Origin: Russula earlei
Lineage: Eukaryota; Basidiomycota; Agaricomycetes; Russulales; Russulaceae
Direction of reading: 5' to 3'
NCBI GenBank assembly: GCA_025769875.1
Contig: JAGFNK010001067.1
Coordinates: 1 to 15,427 of the forward strand
Length of the DNA stretch: 15,427 bases
Shown: positions 7,229 to 15,427 of the stretch, piece by piece
Layout of the letters: the number at the start of each line of letters is the position of its first letter
Position numbering within the stretch: the stretch's first letter is position 1
Position numbers and translations under genes: made by a program
Notes under the pieces: model-generated
Told to the model about the DNA's origin: nothing
Seen by the model: only the letters and a program-made list of their open reading frames with translations
The model's database searches: none

Positions 7229-8050
7229 ATGACACCCCACACTTTCGGTACTTGGATTGAAATTTTGACCCACGCATCAGGGGTACTGATCGGATTTCTA
7301 ACATCTGGCATGCGTATTTGCTCCACTTGCCCAGATTGGCTTTATCACCCCATTTACCTAATCAAATCACACGGCACCTCGCTTAATGTTTACGTTCCCT
7401 CCTCAATCTTGATCACTCACTTGGTCATCTTGCTTACTGGCCATTACCCCATCGCGCATCGCATTACAGTTACAGATGATAGCCCCTCCAGCAATACTTC
7501 TTAGGACGCTGAGGGAGAACTCTTTTAGACGCACGCGCTTCTGGAATATACATCCAGATGGTCACATCGGCAGTAACAAAAATGACACTAAATTGTATAC
7601 TTGCAAGCTCAAGTGGGAGGAACTCAAACGCGCATACGGCGGCGTCAGATCAATGTCAAATGTTCTACACATGGGCATCCCTTACACACGCCTTCCTAGA
7701 TGTTAAACGACACACATCAGACGTTCCTGCGATTGCAACAAACGATGCATGGATCACTCTCCAATATAACCATTCATTCATATTGAATCTTCATTTCATG
7801 TTACCTGACGCTTACTCGGCTGTCACGTCGACAAATTCTAGCCTCCGGCGCTCCAATGAACCTTTCCCACACGATCCAGGTACGGATCAAATGAAGATGG
7901 TTGTCGGGCTGGTCTCTCCGCCTCACAAAATATAGTCATTCCTGGTAAGACACACAATGCTACGTCCAAGATACAATGCTGCTATTGCAATAAACTTGGG
8001 CATGCAGTCTGGACTACCGGAAGGAGAAGGCGACGAATACAAAAGTGACA
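7229..8050 (+). pseudogene. copia element II gag remnant with CCHC knuckle
   Basis: Spread over three frames. WEELKRAYGGVRSM (about 7605-7650) matches the 'W..L...YG' motif of copia Gag; SLTHAFLDVKRHTSDVP and ILNLHFMLPDAYSAV follow in the next frame. At 7977-8020 QCCYCNKLGHAVW is a CX2CX4HX4C zinc knuckle whose last cysteine is not present (TAC in the most likely frame). Gag would form the particle and bind RNA; this copy cannot. Confidence 0.8.
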
Positions 8051-8156
8051 GGCACTGACAGGAACATCAGCCCATTACATAGTGGGCAATACTGCTCCTA
8101 TCACCGAGGTATCGGACGTCCGATGAATATGAGATTCTGAGTTTCCCAGCTAGATC

Positions 8157-9160
8157 TTGATCGACTACGGAGCTCCTCATCATATTAGTCCGTTCCGGAC
8201 CCCCGACTTCATTATTTGCGCTCCTGGCCTCCAGATCTATTACTCTGGGAGGTTATACAGTCATCAGACAGATTGGGACTGGATCTGCATCCGTCCTGCT
8301 GGCCGGAAGGCCTTGGAGATATCCTTATTAACCCTCATAGACATTCTACATGTACCGAAGGCCGATGCATGCGACTACACAGTGCACGCGCTACTTCGGA
8401 ACGAGGGATGCATCACATACACTCAAGAGGGGTGTTCAAATTTACACATCAAAGATCGGAATATTGCGCACAGCTATCTGGAAAATAATCTATTGTTTAT
8501 TAACTTCATAACTCCAGCTCTACAAGTGCAAAGAAGTGTCCTATCATTCCACATCCAGCATCAGCGCATGAGGCATATGTCCACACATGCATTAATCTAT
8601 TACTGTGATTCCGGTACCCAGATCTCGCTTGGCTTTACGGATTGTGATCAGTTATCCTGTCCGGAGTATACACTCGGCAACCAAACCCCTCTTTTCTGGG
8701 TTTCCCCTTAGCGATCGGATCCTCGGCTACAAGATTATCTACAGCACCTTAGCCGATCTGCTGCACACAAGACCAATACAAGGCGCTAGCTATTGAGGCA
8801 ACGCGCGCTCACATACTTATCAGTTCAATGAGGGATCAAACATAGATTAACAATGCTAGATTTACCACAGGAGAATAGAGTGCCAAAAGATGGAATCGGA
8901 CCCTTGAAGACAGAACACGTTCAAAAGTTGCACGGTGCTGGTCTCACTCTTGGGTTCTGGAGCTTTGTACTAAAGCTGCCATCCATACTAATGATCGGAC
9001 CCATCACACATTCTCTGTGCATGCACACTTCATACACTGTGAACGGACGGACTGACTCTGGTCGTCTCACAATTCCGTCTTCTTTAGATGTAGGGCGTAT
9101 GTCTACATGCCTGACCATCGTGTGGTAGCGTGACAAGCGCATACTGCATAGCCAGGGGAC
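8157..9160 (+). pseudogene. copia element II protease and integrase remnants
   Basis: IDYGAPHHISPFRTPDF at 8157-8210 corresponds to the aspartic protease site (D-S/T-G in active enzymes, here D-Y-G). LTLIDILHVPKA and the glycine/cysteine segment EGCITYTQEGC follow. HQRMRHMSTHALIYY (about 8565) is the GAG-pre-integrase HHCC region and FPLSDR (8697-8715) its end. The DDE core is almost absent: only about 130 bp separate this from RLTMLDLPQENRVPK (8840-8890). There the usual catalytic Glu position of QQNGVAE is Lys. GLTLGFWSF and, in another frame, AYVYMPDHRVVA finish the integrase C-terminal part. Confidence 0.85.
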
Positions 9161-9559
9161 ATGTTACAGACACTGCTCCGCCTGCACAACTCTTGGTCCC
9201 TACAGGACCGGTGACATTCTCTGCCTTAATTTCACATGAACCGGATTGTCGGCACTTCATCCCGCGCCTCCAGAAACCCCATTAGATTCCCTCACACCAC
9301 ACTCACTATACCTTACCACGCCTATACAGCCAGTTACACGCGTTCCACCATACCGTTTACACCATCCTCACTCAGCATTATTGGGACAATTCATTGGTCC
9401 ACCGCATCTGCTCTCAGTTACACATCTTGGGTCTTGCTCACGTCCACGTTCCGAATGTCTCAGGAGGGACTGCACACACAGATGCGAGAGGGCACTTATC
9501 ACATACGGCTCGGCTACACGGAAGCGATCACTGGGCTACATATCAGGAAGGCACTTTAT

Positions 9560-10326
9560 CAGATTTTGCCGATGAGTGGCAAGTCGTGTATCCATACGTG
9601 ATCAGCGCGCTTGTGAAAAATGGTCCCTGGGATCTTGTAGATCTTATCAGGAATGGGTGTGCAGCACGCAAATCTTGGAGATTTCGCGCGCGTTTCAGTT
9701 ACACAAGGGGTTCACCCAATTTACAAGGCATTGACATTGATGAAACCTTCTCACCAGTAGCCAGGTCCGAGTCTTAGCGACTCTTGTTCAGCGTTGGCCA
9801 CGCTAGCATATGGATCGGGAGATCCGAGGACGTCTTGTTGACATTCGTCATCGGCTCACTGGGTGAAGAAGATTAGAATTATTTGGAGCAATCGCAAGGT
9901 TTCATCACACCAAAAACACTTTTTGGTCTTACACAGGCCTCTCATACCTGGGACCTACGTTCTCATGGAGTCCTTAGTGACTCGCATTCAACTTGTCTCG
10001 GCTGCGCGCACACGCATTCTCATGTGGACATATGTCATCGCCAAGACGTGGGGGGATCCACTATCATTTTGCTCCACTATCATTTTACTTCACATCCTCT
10101 CTGCCGATGACATCATTATCTTAGGCGACCCTTGTGGTCTCGACGCTCACATCTACAGGCGCAATATTTATCTTTGTCTATGCGCTACAAGTTGACAGAT
10201 CTAGCCAAGATCGCATCATACCTCGGGATCCGCATTACACGCAATCGCTCGGCTAACACAGACATCGATCAATCAAGGCACATCTCGGATTTCTTCAGGA
10301 TGGCGGATTCCACTCCACTTCTGTAA
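9560..10326 (+). pseudogene. copia element II reverse transcriptase remnant
   Basis: LVKNGPWDLVDL, then GIDIDETFSPVARSES (9732-9774), FGLTQASHTWDLRSHGVLSD (about 9922-9980), CHRQDVGG, SADDIIILGD at about 10107 in place of the YVDD catalytic box, LAKIASYLGIRITRN, and IDIDQSRHISDF with MADSTP just before 10326. The pieces are in correct order but in all three frames, with stops between. RNase H is not recognisable. A possible vestige of the pol C-terminus (HTRMHSFVTGLGL) lies at about 11637-11675, beyond the nested solo LTR. Confidence 0.92.
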
Positions 10327-10399
10327 TCTCGGAGGTCTTACCTTGAGATGGTGGACTTCCGTTCTGCTTCTGTATTCTGCTCTGTTCCGACGTGGAAAT

Positions 10400-11361
10400 T
10401 GTCAAGACTCACTGTTGAACTATCCAGTTCAAGAGCGAGGGATAAGCTCGAAGACGAGTCGATAGATGTCCAAGACTGCGTGGGCAAGAAGTAGAATCCA
10501 GAGTAGTAACAGATACCAGAGAGGTACTGTTACTGTGAGAGTCGAGCAATCACGCAGGGAAGAGGCCAGAGTAGTCACAAGGGGACGGTCCTTAAAGGAG
10601 TATCCCAGGGTTGGAGAGTGCCGTAAACAAATGGACAGTCTGAGGACTGTCCGCTACTTTATTGAGCGCTTATATACTACAAGAGAACTGCTAAATAGGG
10701 AACAAGTCATAACCTTGTTATCAAGCACAATAGAGTGATGAGTAAGAAGTCGGAGGACGCTTACTGAGCATGCTCGGTCATGCTCAGTAAGCTGCTGAGT
10801 AAGAAGACTCTTCTTGATGAGTAAGAGTTTCCACTGTCCACGTGTTTACTACTTTTAGTGCACGTGTAAGCACCTGATTCATTTCTTGTTAGTTAGTTTA
10901 GGGCCGGTCATTTGAGGACTTGTAGTTTGGTTAGGTAATAGTGTCATCTTATAAGGCCCTTATATAGTTCTATTAGGGTCCTTAGAGTCGACCCTAATAC
11001 TTCTATTAAGGTCCTTAGTATTGCCTTATAGTCGTTCTATAGTTATTAGAGTTGGTCTAATAACGCGTTGTAGGGCCTTTGATACTAGGTTAGTGCCTAT
11101 TGTAGAGCTCCTAGGGTCGTTCCAAAGGGTCCTTAGGAGGGCCCTAATACTGTCTTTTGTTGCTAGAAGGGTTGCCTTTAAGTGGGGCTTGCTGTATGTC
11201 GATTGTGCCGAGAATCGCTCGCGCAACAATGCGCGCGCGATATTGTGGACACCTCTACTCACCCCTTTTGCTCGTGTGAACAGGGTGACACCATAGAGAC
11301 CAGGTTTCCTCCTATAAGGAAGGGTCCTTCAAGGGCCCTCTCCGGAGAATGGTTCATGACA
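10400..11361 (+). mobile_element. Solo LTR (962 bp) nested in copia element II
   Basis: TGTCAAGACTCACTG...GGTTCATGACA, flanked by exact GAAAT duplications (10395-10399 and 11362-11366). TG...CA ends, TGTCA/TGACA inverted termini and a 5-bp duplication show an LTR left by recombination between the two ends of a longer element. The insertion is downstream of the RT remnant. It shares no obvious similarity with the 436-bp LTR. It carries a cluster of TGAGTAAG motifs and a 13-bp-arm palindrome at 10760-10791. Orientation is arbitrary because no coding region remains. Confidence 0.93.
10760..10791. repeat. Palindrome in the solo LTR
   Basis: CTTACTGAGCATG and its exact reverse complement CATGCTCAGTAAG, 6-nt spacer. 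TGAGTAAG also occurs at about 10738, 10796 and 10818. The same structure is at 13489-13520 in the second copy. Confidence 0.9.
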
Positions 11362-11498
11362 GAAATCCATTTGATCAAGCACTCTGGAGAAGCAATGCCT
11401 ATGGCGACTAGGCAATATATTAATGTTTTAACAGCAGTCTCCCCTATGTGCAGATCTGAACACTCTATAGATAGTCTGTTGACTCTGCATCCACACGC

Positions 11499-11608
11499 AT
11501 TCACCTTTCCTTTTGGAGTCTCTTGACTCACAGTCTTATTGACTCACCCACTCATTCACCTTTCCTTTTGGGGTCTCTCGACTCACAGTCTTACTGACTC
11601 ACCCACTT
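11499..11608 (+). repeat. 55-bp unit tandemly duplicated
   Basis: ATTCACCTTTCCTTTTGG... to ...GACTCACCCACTC, two copies (11499-11553, 11554-11608) with about four substitutions. It lies between the nested solo LTR and the polypurine tract of copia element II. Confidence 0.9.
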
Positions 11609-11705
11609 GATGGTCTACCAAGATGCACGCATGCCACACACGAATGCATTCCTTTGTCACTGGGTTAGGTCTCATCTGATCTAATCTACTGACTGTCTAG
11701 ATCAC

Positions 11706-11712
11706 AGGGGGA
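11706..11712 (+). other. Polypurine tract of copia element II
   Basis: AGGGGGA immediately 5' of the TGTTGAG start of the 3' LTR; the expected plus-strand DNA primer site. Confidence 0.85.
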
Positions 11713-12148
11713 TGTTGAGATAAAGAGTAGCCGAGGCGTTGACACGTCGGCCCGAACTGTCCGGGCAGCCCACAGGCCCGGACCACATAAGCATTTCAGA
11801 TCAGTTGCTGAAATGTGCAAGATAACAAAATTGATAGTATGATCTAAGACAATCGGTAGCTAGCACATAGTGATCGTGAAAACAATTTGATAGTTACTGT
11901 AGACAAAATAATTAGGGACGCTCTCAGATACTTAAGAGCGTTGTACATACAGTAGATACTTCAGTTTTGTCTCACAGAAACTGAAGTAAGTACCTACTAT
12001 CTCACGATCTTATCAGTAGCTGATTACGCGTTGTAGTATCATTTTTATTAGGTAAATATGACACAAAAGTTTCGTCTCACAGAAACTGAATATCATTTTT
12101 ATTAGATCTATTACGATCTAATCTACCTTATCACTGCGCGATTCAACA
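11713..12148 (+). repeat. 3' LTR of copia element II
   Basis: 436 bp, ungapped partner of 6686-7121. Thirteen of the 14 differences are transitions, and most fall at CG versus TG or CA. Confidence 0.97.
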
Positions 12149-12153
12149 CGCCC
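12149..12153. repeat. Right target-site duplication CGCCC
   Basis: Exact match to 6681-6685. Confidence 0.97.
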
Positions 12154-12285
12154 ACTGGCCGCCTCCTCTGCTTCTGCAAGTATAGCCCTCATGTCGACCC
12201 TGCAAGTCTCGGCTGTCAGAATCAAAGGAAGGGACCAGAGTGGATATGCACTTGCGAGTGAATTGGCCGTTCCATGGTCCTGCCT
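12149..12285 (-). pseudogene. Upstream piece of the host gene interrupted by copia element II
   Basis: From a TGA at 12286-12288 the minus strand stays open to the insertion site, reading DHGTANSLASAYPL, then ETCRVDMRAILAEAEEAASG. With the element and one CGCCC removed, the frame continues without a break into the 6685-6461 segment (TQQRLTASS...). The helix-like VDMRAILAEAEEAASG looks coding. Further upstream the sequence changes to a minus-strand copia remnant, so the 5' part of this gene is lost or lies elsewhere. Confidence 0.5.
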
Positions 12286-12299
12286 TCAGAGTAGCACCC

Positions 12300-12900
12300 T
12301 ACAGTTCATCGGGTGAGGCACCTGTGTCCAGGTCCAGAGGTGGAACCAGGGCCTCGTCCATGAAGAACGAGTCTTCTGTCATGTTGGAGAGAAGTGGAGT
12401 AGGGTGTAGGGTCTGCTTGCTCGTCCACCTCAGGTGAGTGCACCTTTAAAAGGTGTTCATTTGCAAGGTTTGGGGTGCTGATGGGTTTGGTGTTTGCCTT
12501 CCCAAAGCACTCCAAGATTTCCTCAACATATTTTTCTTAGGAGAGCACAATCCAGCCTTCCTGGTGATCACATGTGATATGGATGCCTAGGACCCATGTG
12601 ATGTTTCCTAGGTCTGTCATCTCATGGTGTTTTTCCAGTTCTTTTTGTCTGACTCAATTACAGTTAGGTTCCAGATGCCATAGTAATGTTGTTGACATAG
12701 AGAGAGTTGCATACTTTTTGTGGTGGGTTGAATTACCATAAAAGGCAATTGTGTTGGCAAGAGAATTGGTGCATCAATCATGCATTTAAATGACACCAAA
12801 TCATTTCTCAATTACATATTCAATGGCTTATTTATTAGCTACAAGCTGAAGCTTGCTTGGGCTTCACCCAAGGGGTGTGCCTTTGGTGGGCTGTGAGCAT
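12300..12900 (-). pseudogene. Copia element III reverse transcriptase remnant
   Basis: On the minus strand, PKQASACS near 12850 (compare LKQAS), LRNDLVSFKCMIDA (about 12770-12810), SLYVNNITMASGT (YVNN in place of YVDD, near 12680), EMTDLGNITWVLGIHITCD (about 12570-12625), a stop, then KYVEEILECFGKANTKP and ISTPNLANEHLLKV (12440-12535). These are the ordered C-terminal RT motifs of Ty1/copia. Stops and frame changes show it is dead. It differs from elements I and II in sequence. It faces the opposite way and abuts the host frame at about 12290; no LTR is visible at that junction, so it is probably a truncated copy. Confidence 0.85.
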
Positions 12901-13128
12901 TCTCTTCATGTGTAATCCTTTTTTGGATAAAGGGAGAGGAGGTATATCATAATCCCACAAACATCACCATATGTAATCCTTTTTACTTATAAGGCCTATT
13001 TTAGCAGTTATTTTAGCAGTTATATTGGTGATCTCTGAAAAATCCTTGAGTTTCATTTTGGGTTCAAAATTCTGTTTCTAAAAGGCCCTAATATGCCTTT
13101 AGTATCATTACTGGGTATAATCCCTTTT
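12901..13128. other. AT-rich stretch without a recognisable gene
   Basis: Contains the imperfect repeats TGTAATCCTTTTT (near 12915 and 12971), TATAATCCCTTTTT at the solo-LTR target, and a duplicated TTTTAGCAGTTA near 13002-13025. Probably further decayed retrotransposon sequence. Confidence 0.4.
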
Positions 13129-14090
13129 TGTCAAGACTCACTGTTGAACTATCCAGTTCAAGAGCGAGGGATAAGCTCGAAGACGAGTCGATAGACGTCC
13201 AAGACCGCATGGGCAAGAAGTAGAGTCCAGAGTAGTAACAGATACCAGAGAGGTACTGTTACTGTGAGAGTCGAGCAATCACGCAGGGAAGAGGCCAGGG
13301 TAAACACAAGGGGATGGTCCTTAAAGGAGTATCCCAGGGATAGAGAGTGCCGTAAACAAATGAACAGTCTGAGGACTGTCCGCTACTTTATTGAGCGCTT
13401 ATATACTACAAGAGAACTGCTAAATAGGGAACAAGTCATAACCTTGTTATCAAGCACCATAGAGTGATGAGTAAGAAGTCGGAGGATGCTTACTGAGCAT
13501 GCTCAGTCATGCTCAGTAAGCTGCTGAGTAAGAAGCTTCTCTTGATGAGTAAGACCTTCCATTGTCCACGTGTTCACTGCTTTAGTGCACGTGCAAGCAC
13601 CTGATTCATTTCCTGTTAGTTAGTTTAGGGCCGGTCATTTGAGGACTTGTAGTTTGGTTAGGGAATAGTGTTATCTTATAAGGCCCTTATATAGTTCTAT
13701 TTAGGGTCCTTAGAGTCGACCCTAATACTTCTATTAAGGTCCTTAGTGTTGCCTTATAGTTCGTTCTATAGTTATTAGAGTTGGTCTAATAACGCGTTGT
13801 AGGGCCTTTGATACTAGGTTAGTACCTATTGTAGAGTTCCTAGGGTCGTTCCAAAGGGTCCTTAGAAAGGCCCTAATGCTGTCTTTTGTTGCTAGAAGGG
13901 TTGCCTTTAAGTGGGGCTTGCTGTATGTCGATTGTGCCGAGAATCGCTCGCACAACAATGCGCGCGCGATATTGTGGACACCTCTACTCACCCCTTTTGC
14001 TCGTGTGAACAGGGTGACACCATAGAGGCTGGGTTTCCTCCTATAAGGAAGGGTCCTTCAAGGGCCCTCTCCGGAGAATGGTTCGTGACA
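13129..14090 (+). mobile_element. Second 962-bp solo LTR of the same family
   Basis: Same termini as 10400-11361 (TGTCAAG...GTGACA), flanked by its own exact duplication CTTTT (13124-13128 and 14091-14095). Identity to the first copy is roughly 95-97% by eye, mostly transitions, with four compensating single-base gaps. The different duplications show the two copies are independent insertions and not the two ends of one element. Confidence 0.93.
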
Positions 14091-14632
14091 CTTTTTGGGT
14101 GAATGTGTAATCTTCATGTCATCTAGCAGAACAATCTATGTCAATACACTAAATCTCAACCAAAAACAGAACTCTTACCATGATCTTATCAATGACAGCA
14201 ATTCATATGGCCAAGTCAACTGCCAATCAGTATGTGTCTTTGATGTTAATCACTCAACCAACCATAGTGCTACAGCTCAGCTCCAGTTAAACTGGCAGCT
14301 TATTTATTATATCAATGGAAAATGAAAATTATCTTATGGAATCATTACATTACATCCACTGAAAGTAACATAGTCAACTGGTTTGCATTTGGTGACACAT
14401 CCACATGGTGAAGGAAATGATGGGCTGAGAGCTGGTCAAGAAAATGCACACAACTTGAAGCATGACATTGCCCATGAGGGAAGCCATCACGTGACAGCAG
14501 GGTTTGGGTGTGGGTGTGTGGAAATTGGCCAGTCTGTTAAGGCTCCAAAGTGCCTTAAATAAGATCAATGGTTGCGTCTATAAACGCGTCCTACCAATGC
14601 AGATATGCTTGAGTCAAGCAAGCAATACTTGT
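14091..14632. other. About 540 bp without a recognisable gene
   Basis: Moderately AT-rich. Short open frames on both strands show no family motif. Because a polypurine tract and an LTR-like start follow, this may be the degenerate 3' internal region of another LTR element. Confidence 0.4.
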
Positions 14633-14645
14633 GGAGGGGAAGGAG
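14633..14645 (+). other. Candidate polypurine tract of element IV
   Basis: GGAGGGGAAGGAG, 13 uninterrupted purines directly before TGTTAGATCC. Confidence 0.6.
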
Positions 14646-14840
14646 TGTTAGATCCTTCTAGAGTATGACAACAAGATGAGAGGGGCTCTGCAGACGGGGT
14701 AGGAGTCAACTGTTTGGGATTGGCAAACTAAGTCGAGCTTAAGGCTCAACTGTTTCTACTGGAGGCTTTATATAGCCCTACAGGGATAAGGTTCATACTA
14801 CTGTAGTACTGGTTGGTGCTATAGAAGCAAAAGGCAGCTC

Positions 14841-14862
14841 ATAGAAGCAAGGTTGCTTCTAT
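14841..14862. repeat. Perfect inverted repeat in the candidate LTR
   Basis: Ten-base arms ATAGAAGCAA and TTGCTTCTAT separated by GG. The left arm is also present as a direct copy at 14821-14830. Confidence 0.9.
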
Positions 14863-15278
14863 GTAAACGATCTCGGTGCTGGAAGCATTAAGTGCTTCCC
14901 CAATCGAGGAATCAATGTACGTGACGGTACAGGAACATCTGGGACAGAAACAATGCTACTCATTGCTTCTTCAGTACATCTTCTGAAAGATACGATCAAC
15001 GCGCTCCGAATGTGATATCAAGGAACATAAACGATCAAGATCTGACGCACGCATAATGCAAACGGTGCAGTCCATAGTTCAGGTGTTCCGGCATCTTCCG
15101 GACCCCAAACCACTCGGTAACATTACCCCTCCTTCAGATTGGTGGTCCCACACACCAACAATTCTAAAATTGTCATAACTTACCCCCTTACCAGTCCGTC
15201 CATAATTCCTCCTCCCATTCTTGTTCTTCTTGTTGTCCTTGTCTCCGTGGTTATTGTTTCATCCCTTGATAGTGATCC

Positions 15279-15320
15279 CTTATTGTGTTTCACTTATTGT
15301 GTTTCACTTATTGTGTTTCA
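15279..15320 (+). repeat. Three perfect 14-bp tandem repeats
   Basis: CTTATTGTGTTTCA three times head to tail with no mismatch, in a T/C-rich stretch. Confidence 0.95.
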
Positions 15321-15427
15321 TCTATTGTCAAGCAACTTTTGCTATTGGTCCATCTTTACTTATTGTTCTGCTTATAGTACTGTACAGCCTCGCTACATAC
15401 AGTATTTAAGCGCCTGTAAAGCTGGGG

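Larger units (their letters stand above)
6686..12148 (+). mobile_element. Full-length, eroded Ty1/copia element II (5,463 bp)
   Basis: Two 436-bp LTRs, TGTTGA...TCAACA ends, primer-binding site, gag-protease-integrase-RT order, polypurine tract and a perfect 5-bp duplication define one complete insertion. Protease and integrase preceding RT is the copia arrangement. After subtracting the nested solo LTR, the internal region is only about 3.6 kb; most of the integrase catalytic core and RNase H are missing, and every domain is frameshifted. The LTRs differ at 14 of 436 positions without any gap by eye (about 97% identity). The element lies inside the reading frame of a minus-strand host gene. 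Confidence 0.97.
14646..15427 (+). repeat. Candidate 3' LTR of element IV, runs off the window
   Basis: Starts TGTTAGATCCTTCTAG after the polypurine tract. No matching TCTAACA end was found before 15427. Contains the inverted repeat ATAGAAGCAA-GG-TTGCTTCTAT (14841-14862) with an extra ATAGAAGCAA at 14821, the palindrome GGAAGCA-TTAAG-TGCTTCC (14881-14899), a 14-bp triple repeat and a TATTTAAG TATA-like box near 15401. The boundary at the right is unknown. Confidence 0.5.

Noticed and set aside
10466..10738. 90-codon plus-strand open frame, also present at 13264-13467, as a conserved protein
   Set aside because: It lies wholly inside the solo LTRs; its conservation follows from LTR homology and the sequence shows no protein motif.
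11021..11531. Open frames on both strands at the end of the first solo LTR
   Set aside because: They run across the LTR edge and target duplication, and are low complexity or mirrored in the second LTR.
10400..14090. The two 962-bp repeats as the 5' and 3' LTRs of one element
   Set aside because: Each copy has its own exact 5-bp duplication (GAAAT and CTTTT), and the 3' end of copia element II lies between them, so they are separate solo insertions.
14374..14568. 64-codon minus-strand open frame
   Set aside because: No motif, and the composition is typical of chance frames in AT-rich DNA.
15279..15320. CRISPR-like array
   Set aside because: Repeats are contiguous 14-bp units without spacers in a eukaryotic LTR.

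Overview
The window looks like fungal nuclear DNA, most probably from an agaricomycete basidiomycete. The evidence is short spliceosomal introns (54, about 59 and 67 nt), Crinkler-header/kinase genes of the kind seen in mushroom-forming fungi, a fungal-type mitochondrial uS14 gene, and several Ty1/copia lineages. No bacterial operon, rRNA, tRNA or CRISPR array was seen. The species is not identifiable from the sequence alone.

Layout. (1) 1-2132: the 3' end of a decayed Ty1/copia element (reverse transcriptase, RNase H, probable 3' LTR). The LTR is interrupted by a 563-bp MITE with 101-bp terminal inverted repeats and a TTA target duplication (PIF/Harbinger type). (2) 2133-6685: a compact island of host genes, all broken: an RNase H2 subunit C fragment (-), mitochondrial ribosomal protein uS14 (-), a short second Crinkler-header fragment (-), a nearly complete Crinkler-header/kinase gene (-), a small single-pass membrane protein (+), and the 3' part of a gene tentatively assigned to the BTB/IBtk family (-). 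(3) 6686-12148: a structurally complete copia element of 5,463 bp with two 436-bp LTRs, a half-tRNA-type primer site, a polypurine tract and a perfect CGCCC target duplication. It sits inside the reading frame of the IBtk-like gene. Its gag-pol is eroded, and a 962-bp solo LTR of a different family is nested in it (duplication GAAAT). (4) 12149-12285: the rest of the interrupted host frame. (5) about 12300-15427: a minus-strand copia RT remnant, a second 962-bp solo LTR (duplication CTTTT), about 540 bp without a recognisable gene, then a polypurine tract followed by an LTR that runs off the window.

The window is a nested transposon graveyard built on a decayed host-gene block. Order of events that can be read: host gene, then CGCCC copia insertion, then the GAAAT solo LTR inside it. 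LTR differences fall mostly at CpG sites, which suggests cytosine methylation and deamination. The host genes are broken mainly by single-base insertions and deletions while their protein sequence is still easy to recognise, so either recent pseudogenisation or assembly error must be considered. No intact, obviously functional gene was found.
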